Below, piece by piece: positions 35,009 through 43,088 of a stretch of 60,212 nt of DNA. The notes under the pieces were generated by a model. It made no database searches and was not told the origin of the DNA. It saw only the letters and a list, made by a program, of their open reading frames with translations. This DNA is from a virus. The stretch's first letter is position 1. Each line of letters begins with the position of its first letter. The DNA is taken from IMG/VR virus record IMGVR_UViG_3300007513_000041, positions 1 through 60,212 of that record, one strand, 5' to 3'. Position numbers and translations under genes: made by a program.

Positions 35009-35406
35009 TATCTATTTTCCTCACGCCAATTACTTTGTGAGTGATTGTGCTTATACTTATGAGATTCTCCCATGATCTTACCGATTTCATCATCTAATAT
35101 CTTTGTGGATTTATAAGCCTCTTCTCCTATAATACCCATGACCTCTACGATATCTTGATTCATAAATCTATTGAATGATTCACTCGCGATACCTAGTTTT
35201 GTACCAACTCTATCATGCAAGTCATTCATATAGTCTGCACCTAACTTACGCGTTTCAATAGCTGCGCCTTCATTATGTGATCTCTTCTCGGCACTTGTTA
35301 TTGTCTGTCTTATAATCTCAGCGATTGCATTTAGATAACCAAATGTAAATGCTGTGACCTCTCCTCTAGTCATGTCATGATCTGAGGGTAAACTACTTGT
35401 GTTCAT
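35008..35406 (-). CDS. Helical hypothetical protein
   Basis: 132 residues, all-helical, with EVTAFTFGYLNAIAEIIRQTI and a polar His/Asn-rich C-terminus (KHNHSQSNW). Overlaps the ATPase by 1 nt. Possibly a substrate adaptor of the AAA+ pair, by position only. Confidence 0.45.
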   Translation of the reverse strand: MNTSSLPSDHDMTRGEVTAFTFGYLNAIAEIIRQTITSAEKRSHNEGAAIETRKLGADYMNDLHDRVGTKLGIASESFNRFMNQDIVEVMGIIGEEAYKSTKILDDEIGKIMGESHKYKHNHSQSNWREENR

Positions 35407-35624
35407 TTACTTTCTACCTCATCTTCTTCAGTCAATTCGTCAAGCTTATCATCAAGTTCATCAATCTGATCTTCATGATCTTCAACCGTAGACTCAAGAC
35501 CATCACATTTATCTTCAAGCTCAGCAAGCCTTTCTACTATTGATTCCAAAGCATACTCTTCTAATGCATTAAGTCTATTATGCAAAGAATCCAATGCTTC
35601 TTCCATCATTTTCTTGTCCGTCAT
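35403..35624 (-). CDS. Coiled-coil protein
   Basis: 73 residues from ATG 35624, chosen because a TATATAATA box lies about 25-30 nt upstream. One long acidic coiled coil (ALESIVERLAELEDK, DQIDELDDKLDEL). First gene of the AAA+/VWA operon. Confidence 0.5.
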   Translation of the reverse strand: MTDKKMMEEALDSLHNRLNALEEYALESIVERLAELEDKCDGLESTVEDHEDQIDELDDKLDELTEEDEVESK

Positions 35625-35730
35625 CTTAATCACGCTACTGATTACATGTATTATATATCTAAGCGATACCCACCACCTCGGTTGCACTTAGAAGTGCTAC
35701 AAAACATGAACTGATTACATTGTTCATCAT

Positions 35731-35773
35731 AAAAAAGGGTAGAGAGCGAGGCGCTACTTTATACCTCACTCTC
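35731..35773 (-). terminator. Hairpin plus T6 terminator
   Basis: On the - strand GAGAGTGAGG pairs with CCTCGCTCTC (10 bp with one T-G pair), loop of 12 nt, followed by ACCC and six Ts. It follows the stop of the gene at 35787-36323, so it resembles an intrinsic terminator. Confidence 0.6.
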
Positions 35774-35786
35774 AGTTGTACTGATC

Positions 35787-36323
35787 TCATGTTGATACCC
35801 TCGTATCATTGTATAGGCTTTCGAAAGACTCTCTCATTACAGGAGAATCCTTTGAAACTACTGATACCTTTGTATCATTGTGGGAACTAGGTGCGCCTAC
35901 ACGCCTAAACATAGCCACACCTAGTTTTACCAGCTCGTCTTTATCTATGTGCAATAGTTTAATTCGTTGCTTGAATCCAAAGCGCAACTGATTATGTTCC
36001 ATGTATTGATTAAAGCCCTCGACAAGTCTGTTTGTCTTATCAAGCTCTTCCTCAAATACATATGCAATTAGACCTTGTTGTCTATGTTTATCGCTGTTTT
36101 CAATAAACTCAGACACCTTTCTAATCACATATTGTAGGCGCTTCAGTTGGCGTTGTTCTCTATTGCTTTCACTCATAGATATGAGATCAGGAATACCCAT
36201 GAGTTTACAGGCAGTTGCTCTTGCCTTTTCATACTCATGTGTACTTACACGTCTGTCTATGCATGATATTACATCAGACATAGGTGTAGACGTTCGTCTT
36301 CCTGTTTTCTTTAAGTTAGTCAT
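35787..36323 (-). CDS. Helical, probably DNA-interacting protein
   Basis: 178 residues, basic and helical (KRLQYVIRKVSEFIEN, FKQRIKLLHIDKDELVKLG). The tail repeats NDTKVS and NDTRVST. No family recognised. It overlaps the upstream gene and lies next to the candidate origin, so a replication-initiator role is possible but unproved. Confidence 0.45.
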   Translation of the reverse strand: MTNLKKTGRRTSTPMSDVISCIDRRVSTHEYEKARATACKLMGIPDLISMSESNREQRQLKRLQYVIRKVSEFIENSDKHRQQGLIAYVFEEELDKTNRLVEGFNQYMEHNQLRFGFKQRIKLLHIDKDELVKLGVAMFRRVGAPSSHNDTKVSVVSKDSPVMRESFESLYNDTRVST

Positions 36324-36675
36324 TAGCTATACCACTCCAATATATTAACTTCATAAACGGATTGACACCGTTGTCATTAATGAACTTCCCATTATCATTA
36401 GGCTTTACAATATTGCGTAGGTTATTTAATCGTTCCTTTTCCATAGCTATTCTTTTCTTTTCAGGTATCACGTTATTAAGCACACGCTGGGTGTTTCGTT
36501 CCTTATCCATATCTTGTACAGCTACGACTCCATGAATATGCATACGCTCCCTATCATCTACAGTGTAGGGTGTGTTAACTCTCTTACCATTTACCAAGTG
36601 GCACGTTTTCTTCACGCGATCAATAAAAGGCGACCTATATGAATTGGTGTTTATACTACAATCATCTGCAGTCAT
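36316..36675 (-). CDS. Hypothetical protein flanking the candidate origin
   Basis: 119 residues from ATG 36675. Contains HIHG near residue 48 and a basic central region (RVKKTCHLVNGKRVN). A box CTTTTTATG is about 28 nt upstream. Family not recognised; the gene closest to the origin-like region. Confidence 0.45.
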   Translation of the reverse strand: MTADDCSINTNSYRSPFIDRVKKTCHLVNGKRVNTPYTVDDRERMHIHGVVAVQDMDKERNTQRVLNNVIPEKKRIAMEKERLNNLRNIVKPNDNGKFINDNGVNPFMKLIYWSGIAND

Positions 36676-36689
36676 CAAAATCTAAAGGT

Positions 36690-37530
36690 TGCCAGCTTGC
36701 ATAAAAAGGTATTGTTTTGTGCCTGACTTGTGCCTAGCATTTTTCAAACAGTCGTCTAACACTGTATACATACATTAATCACAACAACAGTAGAAGCAGT
36801 AGTATGCGTAAGCATTAGGCGTAAGCCCTACATATCGTTATACTTATTGTTATATAATATATGTATTTGATTAATAGATTACACTACCATACAGTATAAT
36901 AATACGCGTACGCGTATGTATAATAATAAATATAAATACATATCTTTATGCGTAATTAGGCACGAAGTTTCAACCTGCATACGTTACGCGCGTAATATAT
37001 AATATAATATAATATATAATATAATATAATAATAACATAGTATAATACTAATATAATAATAGTGTACATATACGCGTAAGGCACAAATATTTCCTGTACC
37101 CATAGCCCTCACATGCGCATCTGCCCTTACACGTACGCGTACTGTACGCGTAATAGGATACATTATTTTTAACTTCAGACAACTCGCCTGCTGCGTTGTC
37201 TAGGCGTAATGAGCAGCAACTCCCTTCGCTAATTACACGGGCATCTCGTTTCTTTACACATATTTCAGGCTCTCCATACGCGCGCGTACCCTAAGAGATA
37301 TAATTTCCATGCCTATTTACTCATGAATTGTTATACCCTAATACGCGTATGTGTATGCGTAATAATATATATAATAATAATATAATATAATAATATAATA
37401 TAATAATATAATATATAATATAAATAAATAATAATAATAATACATAGTGTACAAATTACCTTAGTAGTGTACGGATTTAACCTAAGCCTAGGGTTAATGA
37501 CTGATTTTGACACTAACCCTAGGTTAAGTA
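36690..37530. other. Candidate replication origin: TACGCGTA palindromes in AT-only DNA
   Basis: No gene. TACGCGTA occurs at 36903, 36909, 37071, 37134, 37145 and 37342, with longer palindromes at 36984-36995 (TTACGCGCGTAA) and 37277-37286 (TACGCGCGTA). Between them are long AT-only tracts made of ataatataat units (36998-37070 and 37362-37441), good unwinding DNA. The region lies at the edge of the two - strand gene blocks. Function as an origin is inferred; no initiator gene is identified. Confidence 0.5.
37487..37523. repeat. 10-bp inverted repeat with CCTAGG
   Basis: CCTAGGGTTA and TAACCCTAGG flank a 17-nt spacer. CCTAGG also occurs at 37970 and 37999 in a direct repeat. It follows the AT-rich region and may be a protein-binding site. 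Confidence 0.45.
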
Positions 37531-37682
37531 AGTATGCTATGTTCGTATCTCATAGGCTCACACATTACTTACGCTCAGTCAAAACCGAAGACCAATGGCT
37601 TGTTTCTCCTTTTCCTTGACCCGAACGAATTTTTAACGGTGGATAATGAATCCACTTACGGAAATACGTTAACTATAAAGAG

Positions 37683-37783
37683 TGGAACGAATGGGATTTG
37701 AACCCATAACAGCCAGCAATTAACACTGTTTAGACGCAGTTAATTTACGCCTCACTATGATACCAAGTTTCACCATCTTCCAC
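37683..37783 (-). tRNA. tRNA-like sequence, possibly intron-bearing or degenerate
   Basis: On the - strand the 3' half is canonical: T stem ATGGG/CCCAT around loop TTCAAAT, then TCGTTCC and discriminator A. The 5' side has a D-arm-like stretch (TTGGTATCA) but the acceptor partner (GGAAGAT) pairs at only four of seven positions. A long insert with an AATTAAC/GTTAATT hairpin sits where the anticodon arm should be; no anticodon can be assigned. It may be an intron-containing tRNA, a decaying one, or a tRNA-3'-end attachment sequence. Confidence 0.4.
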
Positions 37784-37968
37784 ACGCTTAGTTATTAGCT
37801 AAGTATAATATGTTATTATATAATATATTGCGCATATGCTCATGGTTTCTCTGTCCCAAAACGGGATGAACTGGGATGAATGTTCTCCAATACAACCAAA
37901 GGGATTTACCCCTAAGCGCTCTATTAAGATGACGATATTATATAATAACTGTAATACTAGGAATTACA

Positions 37969-38009
37969 ACCTAGGGACAATTACTGCTCAAAGGCAAACC
38001 TAGGGACAA
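37969..38009. repeat. Direct repeat ACCTAGGGACAA, two copies
   Basis: Two identical 12-bp copies start 29 bp apart. Each contains CCTAGG, also present in the inverted repeat at 37487. Confidence 0.5.
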
Positions 38010-38281
38010 CTTTTACGACCTAGCGTCTAATAACGTGATGTTTTTTATACACCCTATATCGTATTTTGATAGATATTTAGAACAAACTTGTTGCCTAAAA
38101 AATCCCAAACTTACTTTATCCATTATGTAGACTATGAAATTATCATATATCATTGAGCGTGTAAACTCAGTGATTTGGCTCGCTGAATATATGATAACTG
38201 TAAGTAGATTATATGATAAGAAAGAAAGGGTCATTACGTGACCAATCGGATATTTTACAAGTAAACTAGGCGTTATTCTGT

Positions 38282-38599
38282 CTAGATTGCAGGTGCTATT
38301 GAAACAATGACCGATTGAGTATCGATCTTTAAGCCTTTAGCCTGCGCATATTCGCGCAATTTCATAAAGCCAGTTTTGTCCTTAGTCCTAAAACCAGACT
38401 GAGGCAAAAGTACGCCTTTTGAAACTAACTCAGCAAGAATGCCTGATGTTTTGGCTTCTACTGCTGGTGCTAGTGCTTCAATAACAGGTGTTTCGATTTC
38501 TGCAGTCACTGAAGAAGCTTCAACCAAATTAAAACCATGAGCCTTAGCCCATGCCTTAACTAGTGCCTTTTCAGTAGCTGACGAGTCTTTACTACCCAT
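38282..38599 (-). CDS. Hypothetical helical protein
   Basis: 105 residues from ATG 38599 (the preceding TTG is less likely). A box TTTATATATAAG lies about 25-30 nt upstream, so leaderless. Helical, alanine-rich (ALVKAWAKAHGFNLVEAS and IEALAPAVEAKTSGILAELVSKG). Family not recognised. Confidence 0.5.
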   Translation of the reverse strand: MGSKDSSATEKALVKAWAKAHGFNLVEASSVTAEIETPVIEALAPAVEAKTSGILAELVSKGVLLPQSGFRTKDKTGFMKLREYAQAKGLKIDTQSVIVSIAPAI

Positions 38600-38619
38600 C
38601 AATAAACATAGGTTGCCTA

Positions 38620-38632
38620 CTTATATATAAAC
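38620..38632 (-). promoter_or_regulatory. TATA box for the gene at 38282
   Basis: GTTTATATATAAG on the - strand, about 25-30 nt before the ATG at 38599. Confidence 0.5.
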
Positions 38633-38745
38633 TAGATGTTTTGTGCCTAGATAGGCGTGAAAATCTCCCACTAAGTATAGAATCTCTAATTAACGTACCG
38701 AGTGCTTATATCGAAAATCGTGTTTTTTGTCGTTGCAAGGATACA

Positions 38746-38767
38746 GATTCGAGCATGAATACGAATC
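38746..38767 (-). terminator. Weak hairpin after the membrane protein gene
   Basis: GATTCG and CGAATC pair around a 10-nt loop just past the stop at 38771. It may end or stabilise the transcript; no clear T run follows directly. Confidence 0.3.
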
Positions 38768-38770
38768 GGA

Positions 38771-39055
38771 TTAGGATCGTGTTTTTTTGCGAGATCGCTT
38801 GAGGTTAACAAACCATCTGCGTATTGTATACTTTCTAATGTAAGAAGCAATAACATACCATGCAGTAATCTGTAACATACCGAACAGTTCACCACTCTCA
38901 ATAACATCTATATATAAAGGGAGGATGGTGTAGTTCATCATCGTGGCAATAATACAACCAATAGCAACGTCAAGTGTAACCTCCAACGCAGAGCGTAGTT
39001 TACTGTCTTTCTTACTATTGCCTCTAAACAGTGAAAGTAGACTCATCAAATTCAT
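38771..39055 (-). CDS. Small membrane protein
   Basis: 94 residues from ATG 39055, chosen by a TTTATATAAC box about 25-30 nt upstream. Two hydrophobic helices (VTLDVAIGCIIATMMNYTIL and LFGMLQITAWYVIASYI) and a very basic C-terminus (KRSRKKTRS). The pattern resembles small phage membrane proteins with a basic tail. Role unknown. Confidence 0.55.
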   Translation of the reverse strand: MNLMSLLSLFRGNSKKDSKLRSALEVTLDVAIGCIIATMMNYTILPLYIDVIESGELFGMLQITAWYVIASYIRKYTIRRWFVNLKRSRKKTRS

Positions 39056-39086
39056 TGTAAGTGTAGTTATATAAAGGTTGCGAGGA

Positions 39087-39266
39087 TTATGATTTCTTTT
39101 CTTCGACTCTATCCTCATTATGAGCCTTATATTTAAAACCAGATTGTACCAACGTACCCTGCAGTCTAAACAAACAGCGCTCCAAACCCCTCTTGGAGTG
39201 TTCTCCTATTAATTCATTACAGGCAACACATATCACTTTTTCTATCTGTTTATTTCCGAATGTCAT
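39087..39266 (-). CDS. Microprotein with CxxC
   Basis: 59 residues with CVAC and a basic, helical rest (HSKRGLERCLFRLQGTLV). It overlaps the promoter of the membrane protein gene at 39055. Coupled in the - strand run. Confidence 0.45.
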   Translation of the reverse strand: MTFGNKQIEKVICVACNELIGEHSKRGLERCLFRLQGTLVQSGFKYKAHNEDRVEEKKS

Positions 39267-39267
39267 A

Positions 39268-39429
39268 TCATTCGCCTGATCTTATATGAAAATTAGAACA
39301 GCATTTGCATTCGTTTCTAATACATTCAGATTCAAGTCTGTGTCCACATATTCCACAATCACATCCTATTTGTATTACTGCTAATCCTATATCTCCATTT
39401 TCTGTCAATTTATAACCTTCAACTTTCAT
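39268..39429 (-). CDS. Cysteine-rich microprotein
   Basis: 53 residues with CDCGICGH and CIRNECKCC, enough for one or two zinc ions. Overlaps the upstream gene by 4 nt. Confidence 0.5.
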   Translation of the reverse strand: MKVEGYKLTENGDIGLAVIQIGCDCGICGHRLESECIRNECKCCSNFHIRSGE

Positions 39430-39752
39430 AATATATCTAACAACTCCTTTTCGTATTTTATCCTATCTTCTCTTGTAATATGACTTAATAACTTAGCATA
39501 TAAGTGTTTCTTTTTTTCTTCTCTTTCCTTTAGAAGATGTATTACATCATCTTCTGCTTCCTGTTCTATCTTCTCATCTGGATCACATACAGGGCAAGAC
39601 CTGTCAACTGCATATTCATCTTCACCATCTCCAAGTATTTCGGTAACAATCAATGTGCCTTTGCATGACTCGCATTCTTTTACTCTAAATTTATCATATT
39701 TTGCCTTGTCTTCTTTTACCATCTTCCTATAACCTCCCCCGTCATCTTCCAT
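39426..39752 (-). CDS. Zinc-finger protein with helical C-terminus
   Basis: 108 residues. CESCKG and CPVCDP (about 27-56) form a ribbon; the C-terminal half is a charged helix (HLLKEREEKKKHLYAKLL). Confidence 0.55.
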   Translation of the reverse strand: MEDDGGGYRKMVKEDKAKYDKFRVKECESCKGTLIVTEILGDGEDEYAVDRSCPVCDPDEKIEQEAEDDVIHLLKEREEKKKHLYAKLLSHITREDRIKYEKELLDIL

Positions 39753-39919
39753 TCTTCATACAAAGCGTCAGCATTTTCACAGTAATGTTTCTCACAAAAA
39801 CCCATGTATCTGTACATATTATGTAGGTGTTCAATATCCTCTCCACATACCTCGCCATCTTCTAGTTCTGCCTGACATTTCTTTGGTAAACTTAAATCTA
39901 TCATTTTCTGTTCTCCCAT
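39716..39919 (-). CDS. Small zinc-binding protein
   Basis: 67 residues with CQAEL...EVCGED and a CEKHYC cluster; acidic. Overlaps the following gene by 37 nt. Confidence 0.45.
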   Translation of the reverse strand: MGEQKMIDLSLPKKCQAELEDGEVCGEDIEHLHNMYRYMGFCEKHYCENADALYEEWKMTGEVIGRW

Positions 39920-39996
39920 TCATATTTACAATCATCACATTTAAACCACTTTTTTACAAGTTTTACATTTTCCTTTAGGCAGTTATGACATTTCAT
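39901..39996 (-). CDS. 31-residue zinc ribbon
   Basis: CHNC near the start and CDDC near residue 20, the minimal zinc ribbon. Overlaps neighbours on both sides. Confidence 0.5.
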   Translation of the reverse strand: MKCHNCLKENVKLVKKWFKCDDCKYEWENRK

Positions 39997-40178
39997 TTAT
40001 GCTCCTCCAACACAGAGGTGTTAATATCACTAATCTTTCCCTTTAATTTTTCAATATCTTCCTTCCCATACATGCTCTTAACATCACTCCAATACCAATA
40101 AAGTAATAACCCTATTCCGACAGGCAAGCAAGCGAATAGGAAGAATATTCCGAAACTAAATACCATTCTGTTTCTCAT
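39993..40178 (-). CDS. Small membrane protein
   Basis: 61 residues from ATG 40178 (ATGA-type overlap with the upstream stop; ATG 40190 is possible). One or two transmembrane stretches (FSFGIFFLFACLPVGIGLLL) then a helical, polar C-terminus (IEKLKGKISDINTSVLEE). Confidence 0.5.
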   Translation of the reverse strand: MRNRMVFSFGIFFLFACLPVGIGLLLYWYWSDVKSMYGKEDIEKLKGKISDINTSVLEEHK

Positions 40179-40309
40179 ACATCCCACCATTCCGAATTCT
40201 CGCTCGCGTGTAATACAGCATGTTTTGTAATTTGCTCATGATCTAATGCCGACTGATCGTCTTCAAACTCCTTGTTACAGGTGTAACACAACCAGACAGC
40301 ATCTTTCAT
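40175..40309 (-). CDS. C2H2 zinc-finger protein
   Basis: 44 residues: CYTCNKEF, then DHEQITKH and HAS near the end, a C2H2 finger layout. First gene of the run; TTTATATG lies about 25-30 nt upstream. Confidence 0.6.
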   Translation of the reverse strand: MKDAVWLCYTCNKEFEDDQSALDHEQITKHAVLHASENSEWWDV

Positions 40310-40358
40310 ATCACTGAATATATGTCACCACATATAAACGTTACACAAAAAACGGCTG

Positions 40359-40550
40359 CTACGCAGCCTCGTCATCGTCATCAGACCACTTCAGAGCATC
40401 GTCTTCGTGCTTCTGCTCGGACAAGAACGTTAACTTCCAAAACGCGCGTCTGTCTTCTAACGGAATTTTATTTGGTTCATCCCTTGCAAACTTAAATTCA
40501 AACCACTTCATTATTGCTATAAAGTCAGCAGTGTCTAAATCAGTTCCCAT
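40359..40550 (-). CDS. Small acidic protein
   Basis: 63 residues, C-terminus very acidic (SDDDDEAA). TTTATAAG box about 25 nt upstream, so a leaderless gene at the divergence point. No family recognised. Confidence 0.5.
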   Translation of the reverse strand: MGTDLDTADFIAIMKWFEFKFARDEPNKIPLEDRRAFWKLTFLSEQKHEDDALKWSDDDDEAA

Positions 40551-40571
40551 GACAAACTATTATTATAGTAG

Positions 40572-40664
40572 CTTATAAAGTAGTCTAGCTGGTTAGCCTA
40601 AAACCAGACCTCTCTTTCGAGTATGCAGACTCACACCACTAGACATACAGAAGAATACTTATAA
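40572..40664. promoter_or_regulatory. Divergence region with nested inverted repeats
   Basis: Two promoters point apart: TTTATAAG on the - strand (40572-40580) for the gene at 40550, and CTTATAAG on the + strand (40655-40662) for the gene at 40687. Between them GTCTAG (40583-40588) pairs with CTAGAC (40639-40644), enclosing CTGGTT/AACCAG (40589-40607) and GAGT/ACTC. The region separates the - arm from the structural + arm and is a candidate switch. Confidence 0.5.
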
Positions 40665-40686
40665 GTTAATATATTTATTGTGTTGT

Positions 40687-40794
40687 ATGGTTGACCTTAC
40701 AAAGTTCAAAAAAGAGAAAATACCAAGTAAATCATGCACTTGTGATGCAGAGAATAGAGATATTTACTGCAAGTTACATGGTAGACACGCATAA
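40687..40794 (+). CDS. 35-residue zinc-binding microprotein
   Basis: Contains CTCD and a YCKLHGRHA end, a likely C3H/C2H2 site. It has its own TATA-like box (40655) and precedes the portal gene. Real coding status uncertain because of length. Confidence 0.45.
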   Translation: MVDLTKFKKEKIPSKSCTCDAENRDIYCKLHGRHA

Positions 40795-40820
40795 CAAAAT
40801 AATAACAAATCCTGACAAAG

Positions 40821-40828
40821 TTTATAAA
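40821..40828 (+). promoter_or_regulatory. TATA box of the portal operon
   Basis: TTTATAAA lies 29 nt before the ATG at 40850. Confidence 0.6.
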
Positions 40829-40849
40829 GCACTGTAATGTAAGAATGTT

Positions 40850-42802
40850 ATGGGATTTACTGATACAATAAGAGGATTTTTCGGAAAATCTGACGTAATG
40901 AAGGGATATACAGAATCCACATCAAGACCAAGTGTAGCACAACCATATATGAGTACCGATACAGGTGCTAAATTACCAATATTTCCATTCCCACTCATAA
41001 TGATTTATGAGTTAGCAGATAACATTGATGCATTAAGAATACCTATTGAGACTCTAAACAGGGAAATGTTCAAGAATGGATTTGAGATAGTAGAGAGATT
41101 TAAGTATAAATGTGAAAATTGTTCCAAAGAATTTCAATACAAACCAATAGAGGAAAAGGAATTAAAAGCAAGAACTGCAGTCGAAGAGCAAGGCGCAATA
41201 TCGCAGGAAGAACAAATGGAGAGCGACACAACGTCAGAGGCACATGCAGGAGACAAGTTACAATGTGATACATGTGGAAGCAGAAACTTGTTAAGACCAA
41301 TACCAGAACACAGAAAAGTATTAGAAAAATTATTAGATCAACCTATAAACGGAAACAATCAGACTATAGAAGATGTATCAAGAATGCTTGAAAGAGATTT
41401 AGAGATAGCAGACAATGCTTACATGCTACTTTTGAAGAATTATAACTTAGATGATAACACAGGAAATATTAATTGGGATAACACAGAGATAAAAGAATGT
41501 TTGAGAATTGATCCACCACAGGTTGCAATGATTGCAGACAGTGATGGTAGGATAGGTTATGACGATAAAAGAAATAAGGTTTGGGTTTGTCCTAGATTTG
41601 AACATAGAGATAGAAGACTAACAACAGATAGATGTGACAGATGTGGTGCAGAAGCACTTAAAGCAATTTGTGAAGTTAACTCTGTTTATTCTATAGGTAT
41701 ACCACAACCAAAAAGGGTTGTTTACGGTGAAGGTGAAATAATTTGGCGTGCTGGAAAATACAGACCTGCATTAATTTATGGCTACTCACCAATTTATTCA
41801 GTTTGGTCAAAAGCAATGTCTTTGAGCCACATGGATGAATACATTAGAAAGTATTTCGATAAAATGAGACCCCCAAGGGGTATGTTAGTAATTGCTTCAC
41901 GTAATTACGAAACATTCAGAAAATCATGGGATTTATTAGAGCAGAAAGCAACAGAAGACCCTTACATGATACACCCATTACTTGTAGAGAGTGATAAAAC
42001 AGGTAAGAATCTTGCACAATGGCTCGATTTTACAGGATCACTTAAAGAATTAGAGTTTATTGCAGTTAGAAAGGAGTTAAGAATGATTATAGGTGCAATT
42101 TACGGTGTATTGCCTCTCTATTACGGAGAAATGCCTTCTGGATGGTCACAAGAGGGATTACAGGTCACAATAACCAATAGGGCAGTAAAATGGGGTCAAG
42201 AAATACTTTACAAGAGCTTTTTCAAGAAAATAGGCGAAATTTTAGGTGTAAATGATTGGGATTTGAAATTAAAGGAAGGAGAAGAGAATGATAAGTTACA
42301 AGAGCTTCAAACAGACGCTGCAGAACTTGCAAACATGCAACAATTACAAGCTATGGGATTTGAGGTCTCTAGAACTCATACAGGAGACTTTAAGGTGTCA
42401 AAAGACCCTGTTTTTTCAACTAAAGATATGTTAGAGTTACAACTTGGTGGTGGACAGATAGGTGAAGGACAAGAAAAACAAGATCCAGAGAGAACACGAT
42501 TCCAAGGAGAACCTGCAGTACCTAGGTCTTCAGACATTGGTGGAATAGGACAAGGCTCACCTTCAAGTGGAAAAGGAACTTCAATGAGTAAGAAAAACTT
42601 TCCTAGTGGCATAACACCTGTTAATTTTAATGTGGTAAAGAAAACACTGCAAACTGCAGTTGATTTTGGATGGTCAAAGACCAAAACTGTAGATGAGTTA
42701 AGAAAGTTCGGAAGTATGACAGTAAGACAAGCAAGAGAAATAGTTAAAAATGAATTTGAATCAACAAGGAGGTGGGAAGAAAAAGATGGCGAAAAAAAGT
42801 AA
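40850..42802 (+). CDS. Portal protein with inserted zinc ribbons
   Basis: 650 residues. It would form the portal ring through which DNA enters and leaves. Portal-like patterns: an N-terminal PLIMIYELADNIDALRIPIETL helix, PKRVVYGEGEI, YGYSPIYS, GVLPLYYGEMPSGWSQEG and a helical stem. Two metal sites are inserted: C88, C91, C139, C142 and C247, H252, C262, C265. The C-terminus (560-650) is disordered, then helical and basic. It starts the head operon and overlaps the next gene by 17 nt. Confidence 0.8.
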   Translation: MGFTDTIRGFFGKSDVMKGYTESTSRPSVAQPYMSTDTGAKLPIFPFPLIMIYELADNIDALRIPIETLNREMFKNGFEIVERFKYKCENCSKEFQYKPIEEKELKARTAVEEQGAISQEEQMESDTTSEAHAGDKLQCDTCGSRNLLRPIPEHRKVLEKLLDQPINGNNQTIEDVSRMLERDLEIADNAYMLLLKNYNLDDNTGNINWDNTEIKECLRIDPPQVAMIADSDGRIGYDDKRNKVWVCPRFEHRDRRLTTDRCDRCGAEALKAICEVNSVYSIGIPQPKRVVYGEGEIIWRAGKYRPALIYGYSPIYSVWSKAMSLSHMDEYIRKYFDKMRPPRGMLVIASRNYETFRKSWDLLEQKATEDPYMIHPLLVESDKTGKNLAQWLDFTGSLKELEFIAVRKELRMIIGAIYGVLPLYYGEMPSGWSQEGLQVTITNRAVKWGQEILYKSFFKKIGEILGVNDWDLKLKEGEENDKLQELQTDAAELANMQQLQAMGFEVSRTHTGDFKVSKDPVFSTKDMLELQLGGGQIGEGQEKQDPERTRFQGEPAVPRSSDIGGIGQGSPSSGKGTSMSKKNFPSGITPVNFNVVKKTLQTAVDFGWSKTKTVDELRKFGSMTVRQAREIVKNEFESTRRWEEKDGEKK

Positions 42803-43088
42803 AAAAGACAGTTTAGAGCATACACATGAAGATGGTGTAAAACATTCACATAAAAACGGTGATAAACCTCACAGTCATGAAATAACATCAGCTACAGTTA
42901 AAGTAAAAAAAGAACTCAAGGTAAAAACACCAAAGAGTGTATATGATCCAGATTACAAGTTAATTGATGATACTATAGAAGATATAAAGAAAGCAAGTAG
43001 AAATGTTTGCACTAATAGTTATTCATCAAATAATGTGTATTTGTTCTTACAGGACTGTTTGAAGAAAATAATATTGGCAGAGAAGTAA
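42786..43088 (+). CDS. Histidine-rich small protein
   Basis: 100 residues from the ATG at 42786, preceded by AGGAGGTG 17 nt upstream (an in-frame ATG further upstream is in the portal coding part). Residues 12-31 carry four HxH pairs (HTHEDG, HSHKNG, HSHE), possibly metal-binding. The rest is basic and helical. Stop overlaps the next ATG. Confidence 0.5.
   Translation: MAKKSKKDSLEHTHEDGVKHSHKNGDKPHSHEITSATVKVKKELKVKTPKSVYDPDYKLIDDTIEDIKKASRNVCTNSYSSNNVYLFLQDCLKKIILAEK

Larger units (their letters stand above)
37531..38281. other. Intergenic stretch with repeats, no convincing gene
   Basis: Holds the tRNA-like sequence, a GGGATGAA duplication near 37864-37882 and two ACCTAGGGACAA copies (37969-37980, 37998-38009). 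The open frame at 38013-38234 on the - strand has no supporting feature. Confidence 0.5.

Noticed and set aside
36963-37075. Possible CRISPR-like array in repeated ATA units
   Set aside because: The repeats are simple-sequence tracts without unique spacers.
37331-37513. 60-residue ORF in AT-rich DNA on the - strand
   Set aside because: It is a translation of ATA/ATT repeats (runs of Ile and Tyr); not a plausible protein.
38013-38234. 73-residue - strand ORF near the repeats
   Set aside because: No promoter-like box, no family and overlaps repeat-rich DNA; treated as non-coding.
42376-42888. 170-residue - strand ORF across the portal end
   Set aside because: Shadow of the portal and following gene; no promoter and no coherent domain.
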